Shown: positions 1-9,738, numbered from the stretch's first letter. The stretch is 64,000 nucleotides of DNA from Streptomyces sp. RPA4-2 (GCF_012273515.2 NZ_CP050975.2:5456001-5520000); one strand, 5' to 3'. A program made the numbers and translations. Notes: generated by a model not told the origin, from the letters alone.

Positions 1-269
1 GCGACGGCCCGCCGCTCGTGCACGTGGACGCGTACCGCCTGGGCGGCGGGCTCGACGAGATGGAGGACCTCGACCTCGACGTGTCGCTCTCCGACTCGGT
101 GATCGTCGTGGAGTGGGGCGAGGGCAAGGTCGAGGAGCTGACCGACGACCGCCTGCACGTCGTCATCCACCGGGCGGTGGGCGACACCACGGACGAGGTA
201 CGGCACGTCACACTGACCGGGCTCGGCGCGCGCTGGGCGGCCGCCGACCTGAGCGGGCTCACGGTGTAG
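1..269 (+). CDS. tsaE: TsaE, tRNA t6A biosynthesis ATPase (3' part only)
   Basis: This is the C-terminal part of TsaE, the small ATPase that works with TsaB and TsaD to place threonylcarbamoyl on A37 of ANN-decoding tRNAs. The open frame enters from the left edge of the window (first full codon at base 3) and ends at 269. The visible residues HVDAYRL and VIVVEWGEG are typical of the family's C-terminal half. The Walker A motif would lie upstream of the window. The partner genes tsaB and tsaD follow 1.3 kb downstream, which supports the call. Confidence 0.9.
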   Translation, partial: DGPPLVHVDAYRLGGGLDEMEDLDLDVSLSDSVIVVEWGEGKVEELTDDRLHVVIHRAVGDTTDEVRHVTLTGLGARWAAADLSGLTV

Positions 270-383
270 CCAGGGCTTCGGGCTCCGACGCGGGCCGCGC
301 GTTCTTCGTACGGGTTCCGACAAGTCGTCGGCAAGATGTTGCGTTCGGCATCCCGGCCGTGGTCACATGGAGATCAGGCCGTA

Positions 384-399
384 GTTAGGTGTACCTAAC
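384..399. promoter_or_regulatory. Inverted repeat GTTAGGT-GT-ACCTAAC, candidate operator
   Basis: Two perfect 7-base arms are separated by two bases, 22 bases ahead of the Shine-Dalgarno sequence of the next small gene. The position and symmetry suggest a repressor operator or part of its promoter. The TTAGGT arm recalls DmdR/IdeR iron boxes, but the spacing differs from the 19-bp iron box, so the regulator is unknown. Confidence 0.45.
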
Positions 400-431
400 C
401 ACGCTTGCCCCCGAAGCCCCAGGAGGCGTCC

Positions 432-620
432 ATGTCGGCATCAGAACGTGACGGGCGCGACCTGCCGGCGCAGCAGCCGCGTGCGGTGGCCGGGGTGTCG
501 ATGCGGGACCTGCTGGCGTCGTGCGCCGCCGCCGAGGCGGTGTCGAGGCCGCCCCGGGCGCCGCGGGCGCCGTTGTCGGAGGCCGGTCGGGGGGACGAGC
601 GGTCCCGCGACGCCGCGTAG
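432..620 (+). CDS. Small hypothetical protein (62 aa)
   Basis: This is a short reading frame starting at ATG 432, five bases after a perfect AGGAGG (421-426). I chose this start over the in-frame TTG at 405 because of that ribosome binding site. The product is rich in Arg, Ala and Ser, has no membrane segment or known motif, and contains a SMRDLLASCAAAEAV stretch that could form a short helix. I do not recognise it. It follows the symmetrical operator-like sequence at 384-399, so it may be independently regulated. Confidence 0.55.
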   Translation: MSASERDGRDLPAQQPRAVAGVSMRDLLASCAAAEAVSRPPRAPRAPLSEAGRGDERSRDAA

Positions 621-692
621 CCGCTCCGCTGGGTGTGGTGACGAGGTCGGTCGGCCACGGGTGGGTTCTGCGGGTGCGGGTGGAGTGTGGCT

Positions 693-850
693 GGGCGCGC
701 AGTTCCCCGCGTCCCTGACGGGGCGCTCCGCTGGGCGTCGATCGCTCGGTGACGGCGGGGTCGACTCCGAGCCGGTGCCGGGTGGGCGCACAGTTCCCCG
801 CGCCTCTGACGGGCGTTCTGTTGGGCGTCGATCGCTCGGTGACGGCCGGG
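693..850. repeat. Two copies of a dispersed Streptomyces intergenic repeat
   Basis: Two imperfect direct copies (693-760 and 784-850) share the core GCAGTTCCCCGCG, then CTGACGGG, then GGGCGTCGATCGCTCGGTGA. The first half resembles the short GC-rich repeat scattered between genes in many Streptomyces chromosomes. No reading frame of convincing quality lies here. Confidence 0.6.
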
Positions 851-855
851 TCGGT

Positions 856-1410
856 CTACTGGATGACGACGACCTTGACGCCGACCGTCGCGAAGGTCCA
901 CATCGCGTCGCCGTCGGCGCGGGACTCGCGGATGCCGCCGAGCTTCTTCCCGGGGTCGGGGGCGGCCGTCGAGCCGTCCGTGGCCGCGCTGAAGCCGATC
1001 ACGATGCCGTCGACCACGCTGAACCGCACGACGTGCTCGATCTGCGCGCCGTCCGATCCGGTGACGATCCTGCCCCGTGAGGTGACCTCGTACGTGCCCA
1101 CGACCGGGTCCAGCGTGCCGGGCGTGACCGCGAAGGTGCGCTGGGTCCTGTTGTTCTCCCCGACCAGCCACACCCGGTCGTCGTCGATCGAGTAGACGAC
1201 CCGCTCGCCGGTGCCGGAGTCACCGGGCAGCGCCGCCGGGTTCTTCCGGTCCCGGGGTGCCTTCGTGGTGGAGACCGCGGGGGACGTGCCCACGCGGGGC
1301 CCGGCCAGGTGGTCCGGCGCGTTCGCCGACGCCTGGTAGGCGAGGAAGCCGACCACGGCGACAGCCGCGGCGGTGAGCCCGGCCACGAATCCCGAGCTGC
1401 TCCTGGCCAC
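856..1410 (-). CDS. Membrane-anchored or secreted hypothetical protein (184 aa)
   Basis: The chosen start is GTG at 1410. The product then begins with about ten polar residues followed by one hydrophobic segment (roughly residues 8-27, FVAGLTAAAVAVVGFLAY), so it is probably an N-terminally anchored extracytoplasmic protein. A Pro/Lys/Arg-rich linker leads into a beta-rich C-terminal domain (about residues 70-184) containing VVYSIDDDRVWLVGENN and GRIVTGSDGAQIEHVVRFSV. A longer open frame runs upstream into tsaB but has shadow-like composition. I do not recognise the family. The gene diverges from tsaB across 132 bases. Confidence 0.6.
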   Translation of the reverse strand: MARSSSGFVAGLTAAAVAVVGFLAYQASANAPDHLAGPRVGTSPAVSTTKAPRDRKNPAALPGDSGTGERVVYSIDDDRVWLVGENNRTQRTFAVTPGTLDPVVGTYEVTSRGRIVTGSDGAQIEHVVRFSVVDGIVIGFSAATDGSTAAPDPGKKLGGIRESRADGDAMWTFATVGVKVVVIQ

Positions 1411-1542
1411 CCTGTGCCACCTCTCGTACCTTGATCGTGCCCAGTATGTCCTGTGTGGTGACGGTAGCAGCACGGGTCCGGCAGACCACGGCGGCCGTGC
1501 TTCCGTCCGCCGGACACCCCCCGGGCGCCGTACGCTGTTTGC

Positions 1543-2190
1543 GTGCTCTTGCTCGCTCTGGATACCGCCACCCCCGCCGTGACCGTCGCCCTGCACGACG
1601 GCACGTCCGTCATCGCCTCGTCGAGCCAGGTGGACGCGCGCCGGCACGGAGAGCTGCTGCTGCCCGCCGTCGACCGCGTGCTCGCCGAGGCCGGCCTGCG
1701 GCTCGACGCCGTCACCGGCGTCGTCGTCGGCGTCGGCCCCGGCCCGTACACGGGGCTGCGCGTCGGCCTCATGACCGCCGACACCTTCGGCCTCGCGCTC
1801 GGCGTCCCGGTGCACGGCCTGTGCACCCTCGACGCGCTCGCCTACGCCGCCGACCTCGACGTCCCCTTCGTCGTCGCGACGGACGCGCGGCGCAAGGAGG
1901 TGTACTGGGCCCGGTACGCCGACTCGCGCACCCGCGTCTCCGAGCCCGCCGTCGACCGGCCCGGCGACCTCGCCCTCGACGGCCTGCCCGCCGTCGGCGC
2001 GGGCGCCCTGCTCTACCCCGACACCTTCCCGGACGCCCGCGCGCCCGAGCACGTCTCGGCGGCCGCGCTGGCGTCGCTGGCGGCGGAGCGGCTGGCCGCG
2101 GGCGAGGAACTGGAGCCGCCCCGGCCGCTCTATCTGCGCCGCCCGGACGCCCAGGTGCCCAAGAACTACAAGGTGGTCACCCCCAAGTGA
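1543..2190 (+). CDS. tsaB: TsaB, t6A synthase scaffold subunit
   Basis: TsaB is the catalytically inactive ASKHA-fold partner of TsaD, which it binds and stabilises during t6A37 formation. The 215-residue product starts LLLALDTATPAVTVAL (the ASKHA phosphate-1 region) and has the diagnostic GVGPGPYTGLRVGL near residues 64-77. The start is GTG 1543. A TACGCT hexamer at 1531-1536 lies so close that the transcript may be leaderless. The stop overlaps the rimI start by the four bases GTGA. Confidence 0.95.
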   Translation: MLLLALDTATPAVTVALHDGTSVIASSSQVDARRHGELLLPAVDRVLAEAGLRLDAVTGVVVGVGPGPYTGLRVGLMTADTFGLALGVPVHGLCTLDALAYAADLDVPFVVATDARRKEVYWARYADSRTRVSEPAVDRPGDLALDGLPAVGAGALLYPDTFPDARAPEHVSAAALASLAAERLAAGEELEPPRPLYLRRPDAQVPKNYKVVTPK

Positions 2191-2690
2191 CCGTCGTGCT
2201 GCGCGAGATGCGCTGGTGGGACATCGATCCCGTCCTGGCGCTGGAGAAGGACCTCTTCCCCGAGGACGCCTGGTCGCGGGGGATGTTCTGGTCCGAACTG
2301 GCCCACGCCCGCGGGCCGGAGGCCACGCGCCGGTACGTGGTCGCCCTCGACGGCGACCGGCTCGTCGGGTACGCGGGGCTCGCCGCCGCCGGTGACCTCG
2401 GCGACGTGCAGACGATCGCCGTCCGCCGAGACCAGTGGAGCACCGGCCTCGGCGCCCGGCTGCTGGCCGAACTGCTGCGGGCCGCGACCGCGTTCGAGTG
2501 CGCCGAGGTGATGCTCGAGTGCCGCGTCGACAACGTACGCGCGCAGAAGCTGTACGAGCGCTTCGGCTTCGAACCCATCGGCTTCCGGCGCGGCTACTAC
2601 CAGCCGGGGAACGTCGACGCCCTGGTGATGCGCCTCAACGACCCTTCCACCTCAGTAAACGGCGTACAAGGAACCGAGATCAATGGCTGA
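2187..2690 (+). CDS. rimI: RimI-type ribosomal protein/N-terminal acetyltransferase
   Basis: This is a 167-residue GNAT-fold acetyltransferase of the RimI family, which acetylates the N-terminus of ribosomal protein S18 and other targets using acetyl-CoA. The acetyl-CoA binding loop is seen in [20 protein letters not shown], and the C-terminal signature in [23 protein letters not shown]. The start GTG 2187 overlaps the tsaB stop, and the end overlaps the tsaD start by 8 bases, indicating tight translational coupling inside the t6A operon. Confidence 0.93.
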   Translation: MTVVLREMRWWDIDPVLALEKDLFPEDAWSRGMFWSELAHARGPEATRRYVVALDGDRLVGYAGLAAAGDLGDVQTIAVRRDQWSTGLGARLLAELLRAATAFECAEVMLECRVDNVRAQKLYERFGFEPIGFRRGYYQPGNVDALVMRLNDPSTSVNGVQGTEING

Positions 2691-3780
2691 CGAACCGCTC
2701 GTCCTCGGCATCGAGACCTCCTGCGACGAGACCGGCGTCGGCATCGTCCGCGGCACCACCCTGCTCGCGGACGCCATCGCCTCCAGCGTCGACGAGCACG
2801 CCCGCTTCGGCGGGGTCGTGCCGGAGGTCGCCTCCCGCGCGCACCTGGAGGCGATGGTGCCGACCATCCAACGCGCCCTGAAGGACGCCGGGGTGAGCGC
2901 CCGTGACCTCGACGGGATCGCGGTGACCGCCGGGCCCGGACTCGCCGGCGCGCTGCTCGTCGGGGTCTCGGCGGCGAAGGCGTACGCGTACGCCCTGGGC
3001 AAGCCGCTGTACGGCGTCAACCACCTCGCCTCGCACATCTGCGTGGACCAGCTGGAGCACGGCGCGCTGCCGGAGCCGACGATGGCGCTGCTGGTGTCCG
3101 GCGGGCACTCCTCGCTGCTGCTCTCCACCGACATCACCTCCGACGTACGGCCGATGGGCGCCACCATCGACGACGCGGCCGGCGAGGCCTTCGACAAGAT
3201 CGCACGCGTGCTGAACCTCGGCTTCCCCGGCGGCCCGGTCATCGACCGGTACGCCAAGGAGGGCGACCCGAAGGCCATCTCCTTCCCGCGCGGGCTCACC
3301 GGCCCGCGCGACCCGGCGTACGACTTCTCCTTCTCCGGTCTGAAGACCTCCGTGGCCCGCTGGATCGAGGCGAAGCGGGCGGCGGGCGAGGAGGTGCCGG
3401 TGCGCGACGTGGCCGCGTCCTTCCAGGAGGCGGTGGTGGACGTGCTGACCCGCAAGGCCGTACGGGCCTGCAAGGACCAGGGCGTCGACCATCTGATGAT
3501 CGGCGGCGGTGTGGCCGCGAACTCCCGGCTGCGCGTCCTGGCCCAGGAGCGCTGCGAGGCCGCCGGGATCCGGCTGCGGGTGCCCCGGCCGAAGCTGTGC
3601 ACGGACAACGGCGCGATGGTCGCGGCGCTGGGCGCGGAGATGGTCGCGCGCGGGCGCTCCGCCTCCGACTGGGACCTGTCCGCGGACTCGTCCCTGCCGG
3701 TGACCGACCCGCACGTGCCGGGGCACTCGCACACGCACGATCATGTGCACGAGGTCAGCAAGGAGAACCTCTACTCGTGA
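2683..3780 (+). CDS. tsaD: TsaD, tRNA threonylcarbamoyltransferase
   Basis: TsaD transfers the threonylcarbamoyl group from threonylcarbamoyl-AMP to A37 of tRNA. The 365-residue protein has the metal-binding pair H114 and H118 in NHLASH, the ASKHA motif [14 protein letters not shown] at residues 9-22 and the loop [10 protein letters not shown] His-rich tail ([14 protein letters not shown]) precedes the C-terminus, which is unusual for the core enzyme and might bind metal. The start is ATG 2683, inside the end of rimI. The stop shares GTGA with the next small gene. Confidence 0.97.
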   Translation: MADEPLVLGIETSCDETGVGIVRGTTLLADAIASSVDEHARFGGVVPEVASRAHLEAMVPTIQRALKDAGVSARDLDGIAVTAGPGLAGALLVGVSAAKAYAYALGKPLYGVNHLASHICVDQLEHGALPEPTMALLVSGGHSSLLLSTDITSDVRPMGATIDDAAGEAFDKIARVLNLGFPGGPVIDRYAKEGDPKAISFPRGLTGPRDPAYDFSFSGLKTSVARWIEAKRAAGEEVPVRDVAASFQEAVVDVLTRKAVRACKDQGVDHLMIGGGVAANSRLRVLAQERCEAAGIRLRVPRPKLCTDNGAMVAALGAEMVARGRSASDWDLSADSSLPVTDPHVPGHSHTHDHVHEVSKENLYS

Positions 3781-4034
3781 CCGTCGCGCTGATGTGGGAG
3801 GCCCGTGCCGTCGACGGGCGGGGTGGGGACCTGCTCGCCTGGGTGCGACGGCAGGAGACCGCGGGGGAGCCGGTCCGGCGCGAGATCCTGCGGGCGCCGC
3901 GGGACCGGGTCCTCGTCATCACCTGGTGGGACGCCGACTACGACGCGGACCTGCCCGAACTGCCCGAGCCGGACGGCGAGTTGGTGACCCGCGCCGTCCA
4001 CCGGTGGCGGTTCGAGTCCGTGACGGAGGACTGA
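3777..4034 (+). CDS. Small hypothetical protein coupled to tsaD (85 aa)
   Basis: The GTG start overlaps the tsaD stop by four bases, so this is the last gene of the t6A operon. The 85-residue product is acidic and tryptophan-containing ([22 protein letters not shown]) with no membrane segment. I do not recognise a named family. Its size and fold pattern (short strands around a WW motif) suggest a small soluble alpha/beta protein. Its function is unknown, and its link to tRNA modification rests only on operon position. Confidence 0.7.
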   Translation: MTVALMWEARAVDGRGGDLLAWVRRQETAGEPVRREILRAPRDRVLVITWWDADYDADLPELPEPDGELVTRAVHRWRFESVTED

Positions 4035-4131
4035 CCGGGGTCGCTGAGGTCCTCCGACCGCCCCCGATGGGCCGGTGACGGTCGGCGCCCGGACACCTCC
4101 GGCAGTGTTCCGCCCGTGTCCGCGCGGTGCC

Positions 4132-6432
4132 TCAGTCGTCCGTCGACACCTCGCAGCGCAGTCGCCGGTCCGAGCCCAGTACCCGTCGCGGCCCGGTCAG
4201 CGACAACCGCGCGGTGTGCCGGGTCTCCGCGCTCGACGCCCCCAGCCGCAGCTCCAGCGCGCCCGGCTCGACCACCCGCTCGCCCGAGCGGTCGGTGAAG
4301 GCCGACAGGTCCGCGTGGAAACCGAAGGTGACCCGGCGGGCCTCACCGGGTGCCAGGCGCAGGCGCTGGTAGCCGATCAGCCGCACGTCCGGACGCGTCA
4401 CCGACGCCACCGGGTCGTGCAGGTAGAGCTGGACGACCTCGGTGCCGTCGCGGTCGCCGGTGTTGCGGACGGTGAGCGAGAGGCCGTACGAGCCGTCCGT
4501 CGCGATCTCCGCGTCCGTTCCCCGGAAGTCCTCCCAGGCGAACGTCGTGTACGAGTGGCCGTGGCCGAAGGCGTGGAGCGGGGTGGGGTCCAGGTTGCTG
4601 ACCTCGCTCGCGAGACCGAGCGGGGGCTGGAGGTAGGTCCACGGCTGGCCGCCGGGCAGCCGCGGCACGCTCACCGGGAGGCGCCCCGAGGGGTTGACGC
4701 GGCCGGACAGCACACCGGCGACCGCCGGGCCGCCCTCCTCGCCCGGGAAGAACGCCTGCACCACGGCGCCCAGACGGCCGTCCCAGCGGCCCAGCGCGTA
4801 GGGGCGGCCGGTCAGCAGGACCAGCACCACCGGGACGCCGGTGTCGACCAGCGCGTCCAGCAGCTCGCCCTGGACGCCGGGCAGCCGGAGGTCGGAGGCG
4901 TCGCAGCCCTCGCCGGACGTGCCCCGGCCGAACAGCCCGGCCCGGTCGCCGAGCACGACCACGCACACATCGGCTTCCGACGCCCGCGCCACCGCCTCGG
5001 CGAAACCGGACGGATCGGGGTCCGTGACGCCGCAGCCCTCCGCGAACGTCACCTTGGTGTCCGGGAGTTCGGCGCGCAGCGAGTCGAGGACGGTGGGGAT
5101 GTCGATGCCCATCAGCACGTCGGGGTGGTGCGTGAGGACGTGGGACGGGAAGGAGTAGCAGCCGAGCATCGCGAGCGGGTCCGCGGCGCGGGGGCCGACG
5201 ACCGCGACCCGGGTTCCGGGAGCCAGCGGCAGCAGCCCGGCCGGGTTGTCCAGCAGGACCACCGACGCCTCCGCCAGCCGGCCGGCCAGGGCCCGGTTGG
5301 CCGTCGAGTCCAGGTCGACGGGGCCTTGGCGCTCGGGCTCCCAGTCCTCGTCCAGGAGGCCCAGTTCGCACTTCTGCAGCAGTACGCGGCGGGCCGCCCG
5401 GTCGATCAGCGACTCGGGGGTGCTTCCTCCGCGTACGGCGTCCACCAACGGTTTTCCGTAGCAGTTCACCGTCGGCAGTTCGACGTCGATGCCGGCCTCC
5501 AGCGCCGCGTGGGCCGCCTCGGCCGGGCTTCCCGCCACCCGGTGCAGGGTCTGGAGGAAACCGACGCCGAAGTAGTCGGCGACCACGGTTCCGGTGAAGC
5601 CCCACCGCTCCCGCAGGAGTTCGGTCAGCAGCCGGGCGTCCGCCGACGCCGGGACGCCGTCCGTCTCGTTGTACGCCGCCATCACCGAACGGGCGCCGCC
5701 CTCGCGCAGCGCCATCTCGAACGGCGGGAGCGTGACGTCCGCGAACTCGCGCGCGCCCGCTCGCACCGGCGCCAGGTTCCGTGCCCCCGCCGACGACGCG
5801 TACCCGGCGAAGTGCTTCAGCGTGGCGACGATCCCGGCCGATTCCAGGCCCCGCACATAGGCCGTGCCGATCGTGCCGACGAGGTAGGGGTCCTCGCCGA
5901 TCGTCTCCTCCACCCGGCCCCAGCGCAGGTCGCGGACCACGTCGAGGACGGGCGCCAGGCCCTGGTGCACGCCGACCGAGCGCAGGTCGTCGCCGATGCG
6001 TCCGCCCAGCTCCTCGACCAGCTCCGGGTCGAAGGTGGCGCCCCAGGCGAGCGGGACGGGATAGGCCGTCGCGCGCCAGGCGGTGAATCCCGCCAGGCAC
6101 TCCTCGTGGGCGACCGCGGGGATGCCGAAGCGGCCGGCGTCGGCGATCGCCCGCTGGGCGCGGGCCAGAGCGCGCGCGCCGAGCGCCGGGTCCACCGGGG
6201 CGGTGCCGAAGGAGCGGGTCAGCTGGCCGAGCCCGAAGGTGATCAGCTCGTCCCAGTCCTGGTCGGCGGTCATCTCGTGCTGGAGCGGGGCGACTCCGTC
6301 GCCGTCCGTCGCCGCGCCCACCCACACGCCGTACAGCTGGGCGGCCTTCTCCTCCACGGTCATCCGGGAGAGCAGGTCGTCGACGCGGGCCGCCGGAGTG
6401 CGTGAAGGGTCGCGCCAGGGAGCGGTGGTCAT
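4132..6432 (-). CDS. Glycoside hydrolase family 3 beta-glycosidase
   Basis: This 766-residue GH3 enzyme probably cleaves terminal beta-glucosyl or beta-xylosyl residues from oligosaccharides imported by the neighbouring ABC system. Visible landmarks are K206/H207 in ATLKHFAG (substrate binding), the probable nucleophile D286 in GFTGTVVADYFG, a second alpha/beta sandwich domain, and a C-terminal fibronectin-III-like domain (about residues 650-766). There is no signal peptide, so it acts in the cytoplasm. The start ATG 6432 has AGGAG seven bases upstream. The binding-protein, permease, permease, GH3 order with a divergent LacI gene resembles bxl (xylobiose) clusters, but the substrate cannot be read from sequence. 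Confidence 0.92.
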   Translation of the reverse strand: MTTAPWRDPSRTPAARVDDLLSRMTVEEKAAQLYGVWVGAATDGDGVAPLQHEMTADQDWDELITFGLGQLTRSFGTAPVDPALGARALARAQRAIADAGRFGIPAVAHEECLAGFTAWRATAYPVPLAWGATFDPELVEELGGRIGDDLRSVGVHQGLAPVLDVVRDLRWGRVEETIGEDPYLVGTIGTAYVRGLESAGIVATLKHFAGYASSAGARNLAPVRAGAREFADVTLPPFEMALREGGARSVMAAYNETDGVPASADARLLTELLRERWGFTGTVVADYFGVGFLQTLHRVAGSPAEAAHAALEAGIDVELPTVNCYGKPLVDAVRGGSTPESLIDRAARRVLLQKCELGLLDEDWEPERQGPVDLDSTANRALAGRLAEASVVLLDNPAGLLPLAPGTRVAVVGPRAADPLAMLGCYSFPSHVLTHHPDVLMGIDIPTVLDSLRAELPDTKVTFAEGCGVTDPDPSGFAEAVARASEADVCVVVLGDRAGLFGRGTSGEGCDASDLRLPGVQGELLDALVDTGVPVVLVLLTGRPYALGRWDGRLGAVVQAFFPGEEGGPAVAGVLSGRVNPSGRLPVSVPRLPGGQPWTYLQPPLGLASEVSNLDPTPLHAFGHGHSYTTFAWEDFRGTDAEIATDGSYGLSLTVRNTGDRDGTEVVQLYLHDPVASVTRPDVRLIGYQRLRLAPGEARRVTFGFHADLSAFTDRSGERVVEPGALELRLGASSAETRHTARLSLTGPRRVLGSDRRLRCEVSTDD

Positions 6433-6481
6433 GAAACTCCTGTCAGGGAAGAGGGGTTCGACTGCCCCCGGTCGTACACGT

Positions 6482-7381
6482 TCACTTGCCGCCCACACCC
6501 ATCAGGCCGCCGACCAGCGCGCGGCGGGCCACCAGGTACACGACGAAGATCGGGACACCGGAGAGGACCACGGAGGCCAGCAGCGCGGGGATGTTCACGC
6601 CGAACTCGCTCACGTAGTTGAACAGGCCGAGGGTCAGGACCCGGGGGCCGTCGGACTGCGTGAAGATCAGCGGGAAGAGGAGCCCGTTCCAGGCCTGGAG
6701 CGCCGCGTAGACGACCACGGTGCTGATGCCGCCCTTGGCCAGCGGGATGACCAGCTGGAACAGCATCCGGGTGGTGGAGGCGCCGTCCAGTCCCATCGCC
6801 TCGTACAGGTCCTCCGAGATGTCCCGCAGTGTGCCGGTGAGGATCAGCACCGACACCGGCATCGCGAAGGCGGCCGTCGGCAGGATGATCGCGAGCAGGC
6901 TGTCGTAGAGGTTCAGCTTGGCGATCATCAGGTAGAGGGGGACCACGACGGCCTGCGCCGGGATCGCGACGCCCAGCAGGAACAGCCGGAAGGCGGCCCC
7001 CGACCACACGCTCCGGGTCCGTACGGCGACGTAGGAGAGCGGGACGCACAGCGCCAGGACGATCACGACGACCGCGGCCGCCACGAGCGCGGTGTTCCAC
7101 AGCAGGTGGCCGAAGCCGTTGTGCAGGACGGTGTCGTAGTTGTCCAGCGTCGGGTGGGACGGCGGCTTGAGGGCGTTGTGGCCCAGCGCCTCGCTCTGGT
7201 GGGTGAGCGAGGCCGAGATCATCGCGTAGACCGGGACGATCACGACGGCCAGCCAGATCACCGAGCCGGCTCCGGCGAGCGGGTTGGCACGCCGGGACCA
7301 GTGCCTGCGGCGGGGCGCGGTCCGGTCGGGGCCCGGAGCGGGGGCGGTCTTCACAGGGCGCCGCAAGGTGTCGTGTGACAC
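6482..7381 (-). CDS. Sugar ABC transporter permease, MalG type
   Basis: This is the second membrane subunit of a carbohydrate importer (CUT1 family), with 299 residues and about six membrane helices. The EAA loop that contacts the ATPase is visible in EDLYEAMGLDGASTTRMLFQLVIPLAKGG in outline (E, A, G spaced as in MalG proteins). The start GTG 7381 lies 4 bases after the stop of the upstream permease gene, so the two are cotranscribed. No ATP-binding subunit is encoded nearby. As in other Streptomyces sugar systems, a shared ATPase such as MsiK is probably used. Confidence 0.93.
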   Translation of the reverse strand: MSHDTLRRPVKTAPAPGPDRTAPRRRHWSRRANPLAGAGSVIWLAVVIVPVYAMISASLTHQSEALGHNALKPPSHPTLDNYDTVLHNGFGHLLWNTALVAAAVVVIVLALCVPLSYVAVRTRSVWSGAAFRLFLLGVAIPAQAVVVPLYLMIAKLNLYDSLLAIILPTAAFAMPVSVLILTGTLRDISEDLYEAMGLDGASTTRMLFQLVIPLAKGGISTVVVYAALQAWNGLLFPLIFTQSDGPRVLTLGLFNYVSEFGVNIPALLASVVLSGVPIFVVYLVARRALVGGLMGVGGK

Positions 7382-7385
7382 GTCG

Positions 7386-8297
7386 TCACATTCCTTCCCG
7401 GGTGCTGCGCATCGCGCCGAAGCCGGACAGCCGCACCATCAGCAGGGACAACGCGGTCGCGGCGATCACCAGGAACGAGGCGACCGCGCTCGCGTAGCCG
7501 AAGTCGTAGCTCTTGAAGCCCGCCTGGTACATCAGGTACGGCAGGATCGCCGTGTCGGTGCCGGGGCCGCCCTGGGTGAGGATGAGGACCGTCTCGAAGT
7601 AGGTGAGCGAACCGACGATCATCAGCACACCGGACGTGGTGGCGGTGTTGCGCAGCTGCGGCAGGGTGATCGAGAAGAACTGCCGCAGGCGTCCGGCGCC
7701 GTCGATGGCCGCCGCCTGGTAGAGCACCTCGGGGATCTGCCGTGCGCCACCCTGGTAGATGAGCGTGTGGAAGGGGATGAACTGCCAGCCGCCGACGAAG
7801 ACGATCGCGAGGAACGCTCCGCTGGTCGTGCCGAGGGTGTCCGCGTGGATGATGCCGAAGTTCGGGTCGAGCAGCGCGTAGAACAGCAGCGAGATCGCCG
7901 TCGACGACAGCAGGAACGGCGTGAAGAAGATCGCCGAGAGGACCGCGCGGTTGCGCTGCCTGCCCGCCGCCCACACGCCCAGCAGCAGCGAGAGCACCGT
8001 CTGGAACGCCCAGCTCACCACGGTCAGCACCACGGTGACCGTCAACGACTGGGTGAGCCGGTCGTCGTTCAGCAGCTTGCGCCAGTTCGCCAGGCCGACC
8101 GGACGGGGGTCGCCCAGGCCGTTCCACTGGGTGAACGAGAGGTAGAAGGCCAGGACCATCGGGGCGACGGCGAAGAACGCGAAGAACAGGATGGCGGGCA
8201 GGGCCAGCGCGGCGTTCGGGCGGCCGGCCCTGTTGCGTGCGGCGGAGCGGGGGCGGCCCACGGTGCGCGGGCCGCCCTTGACGTGCGCTGTGCTCAC
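7386..8297 (-). CDS. Sugar ABC transporter permease, MalF type
   Basis: This is the first membrane subunit of the carbohydrate importer, 303 residues with six predicted helices beginning at [20 protein letters not shown]. The EAA loop appears around [21 protein letters not shown] chose GTG 8297 because it forms a GTGA overlap with the binding-protein stop. The longer open frame upstream is a shadow of that gene. It forms one operon with the binding protein before it and the MalG-type permease and GH3 gene after it. Confidence 0.93.
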   Translation of the reverse strand: MSTAHVKGGPRTVGRPRSAARNRAGRPNAALALPAILFFAFFAVAPMVLAFYLSFTQWNGLGDPRPVGLANWRKLLNDDRLTQSLTVTVVLTVVSWAFQTVLSLLLGVWAAGRQRNRAVLSAIFFTPFLLSSTAISLLFYALLDPNFGIIHADTLGTTSGAFLAIVFVGGWQFIPFHTLIYQGGARQIPEVLYQAAAIDGAGRLRQFFSITLPQLRNTATTSGVLMIVGSLTYFETVLILTQGGPGTDTAILPYLMYQAGFKSYDFGYASAVASFLVIAATALSLLMVRLSGFGAMRSTREGM

Positions 8298-9601
8298 TTC
8301 AGCCCCTTGAGCGCGGACACGAACTGCGCCGGCGAGGACTTGCCCACGAACAGCTTGTTGACCTCGGTGAGCATCGGGGTCGACACGTTCGGGGCGACCG
8401 CCTGGTCCCAGCTCAGCGTGAACGCCGGTGCGTCCTGCACCATTTGGTACTGGAACTTGGCGAACTCCGGGTTGGGGGAGGCGTCCAGCAGACTCGCCGC
8501 GTTCGAGGTGGCCGGCACGTCGCCGTTGGCGATGAGTTCCTTGGTGTAGGCCTCGGAGGCGCTGTCCCGCAGGAAGGCGATCGCCGCGTCCTTGTTGGAG
8601 GTACGGGCGTTCACCGACCAGTAGTTGGTGGGGTTGCCGACCACGTTGCGGATGTCGCCGGCGCCGCCCTCGATCTTCGGGAACGCGCACCATCCCAGGT
8701 TCTTCTTGGCGAAGTCCGGGAACTTGCCGAGCTGCGTGGAGTACTCCCACGACCCCATCAGGTGCATCGCCGCCTTGCCCTTGGCGAAGACCGCGGGGGC
8801 GCCGCCGTTGCCGTAGCCCACCGAGCTGTAGCCCTTGCCGAAGGCTCCGTCGTCGATCAGCTCCTTGACGGTCTGGGCGGCCTTGAGGACGGCCGGGTCG
8901 CCCCAGCCGGACGCGTCACCGTTCTTGATCTTGTCGAAGACGTCGGGGCCGCCGATCCGGTCGACCAGGTATTCCAGCCACATCAGCTCGGGCCAGATGT
9001 CCGAGCCACCCAGCGCGAACGGGGTGATCTTCGCCTTCTTCAGCTTGGCGTTGATGTCGAGCAGCTGGTCCCAGGTGGTGGGCGGCTGGAGCTTGTGCTC
9101 CTCGAAGACGGTCTTGTTGTAGAAGAGGATCACGGGCTGCATGCCCCGCATGGGCACGCCGTAGTTCTTGCCGTCCAGGCCGCCCGCGCTGAGCACCGAC
9201 GGCAGGAAGCCGCTCTTGAGCACCGGGTCGGACGCGATGACGTCGGTCAGGTCGACCAGCTGGCCGGCGTCCTTGTACGCCTTGATCGAGCCGCCGCCCC
9301 AGTTGAAGAACACGTCGGGGGCGTTGGGCGAGCCCATCGCGGTGCGCAGCTTCGCCGGGTAGTCCGTGGCGGGCACCTTCTGGAGCTTGACCGTGCCCTT
9401 GGCCTTCTTCGCGGCGGCCGACGCGTTGAACCGGTCGACGGACTTGACCTGGATCTTCGCCGCGTCGTCCCCGTAGACGAACGCGGTCAGCGTGCCGCCG
9501 TCGCCCGAACCGCCGCCGGAGCCGCAGGCGGTGAGCCCGCCGACGGAGGCCAGGGCGGTCGCGCCCGCGCCGAGGAACCAACGCCTGCTGTAGGACTCCA
9601 T
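8294..9601 (-). CDS. Sugar-binding lipoprotein of ABC transporter
   Basis: This 435-residue extracytoplasmic solute-binding protein belongs to the carbohydrate (SBP family 1) group. The N-terminus [18 protein letters not shown] is a twin-arginine-type signal followed by the lipobox LTAC, so it is exported and lipidated at the cysteine near residue 26. A Gly/Ser linker precedes the mature domain, which has typical motifs such as [16 protein letters not shown] and [12 protein letters not shown]. It is the first gene of the minus-strand sugar operon, and its promoter region is shared with the divergent LacI gene. Confidence 0.95.
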   Translation of the reverse strand: MESYSRRWFLGAGATALASVGGLTACGSGGGSGDGGTLTAFVYGDDAAKIQVKSVDRFNASAAAKKAKGTVKLQKVPATDYPAKLRTAMGSPNAPDVFFNWGGGSIKAYKDAGQLVDLTDVIASDPVLKSGFLPSVLSAGGLDGKNYGVPMRGMQPVILFYNKTVFEEHKLQPPTTWDQLLDINAKLKKAKITPFALGGSDIWPELMWLEYLVDRIGGPDVFDKIKNGDASGWGDPAVLKAAQTVKELIDDGAFGKGYSSVGYGNGGAPAVFAKGKAAMHLMGSWEYSTQLGKFPDFAKKNLGWCAFPKIEGGAGDIRNVVGNPTNYWSVNARTSNKDAAIAFLRDSASEAYTKELIANGDVPATSNAASLLDASPNPEFAKFQYQMVQDAPAFTLSWDQAVAPNVSTPMLTEVNKLFVGKSSPAQFVSALKGLK

Positions 9602-9648
9602 GGGACGGCACCTCTCGGTATGCGCGAGGACTCCACGACGAGTCCACG

Positions 9649-9680
9649 CGAATGTTTCGATTCTAAATTCGAATGTTCCG
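9649..9680. promoter_or_regulatory. Paired CGAATGTTYCG operator sites between binding protein and LacI genes
   Basis: CGAATGTTTCG (9649-9659) and CGAATGTTCCG (9670-9680) are two near-identical 11-mers whose starts are exactly 21 bases apart, two helical turns. Each has the CGAA-N3-TTCG half-site symmetry reported for Streptomyces LacI-type repressors of xylan and glucan genes. They sit 48-79 bases upstream of the binding-protein start and 59-90 bases upstream of the LacI start, where one regulator could control both. The second also overlaps the palindromes ATTCGAAT and GTTCCGGAAC. Confidence 0.65.
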
Positions 9681-9738
9681 GAACGTAGGGCGATCCTGAG
9701 GGTTCGTCAAGGGGTCGCGCAGGGATACGATCGCGGAC

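Noticed and set aside
384..399. Iron box (DmdR1/IdeR site)
   Set aside because: The half-sites TTAGGT and ACCTAA are similar, but the 2-base spacer gives a 14-16 base element instead of the 19-base iron box, and the adjacent genes have no link to iron.
395..1171. Long overlapping open frames on both strands around 400-1200
   Set aside because: They show Arg/Ala/Pro-rich shadow composition and cross the dispersed repeats. Only the 62-residue and the 184-residue proteins have start signals or structured sequence.
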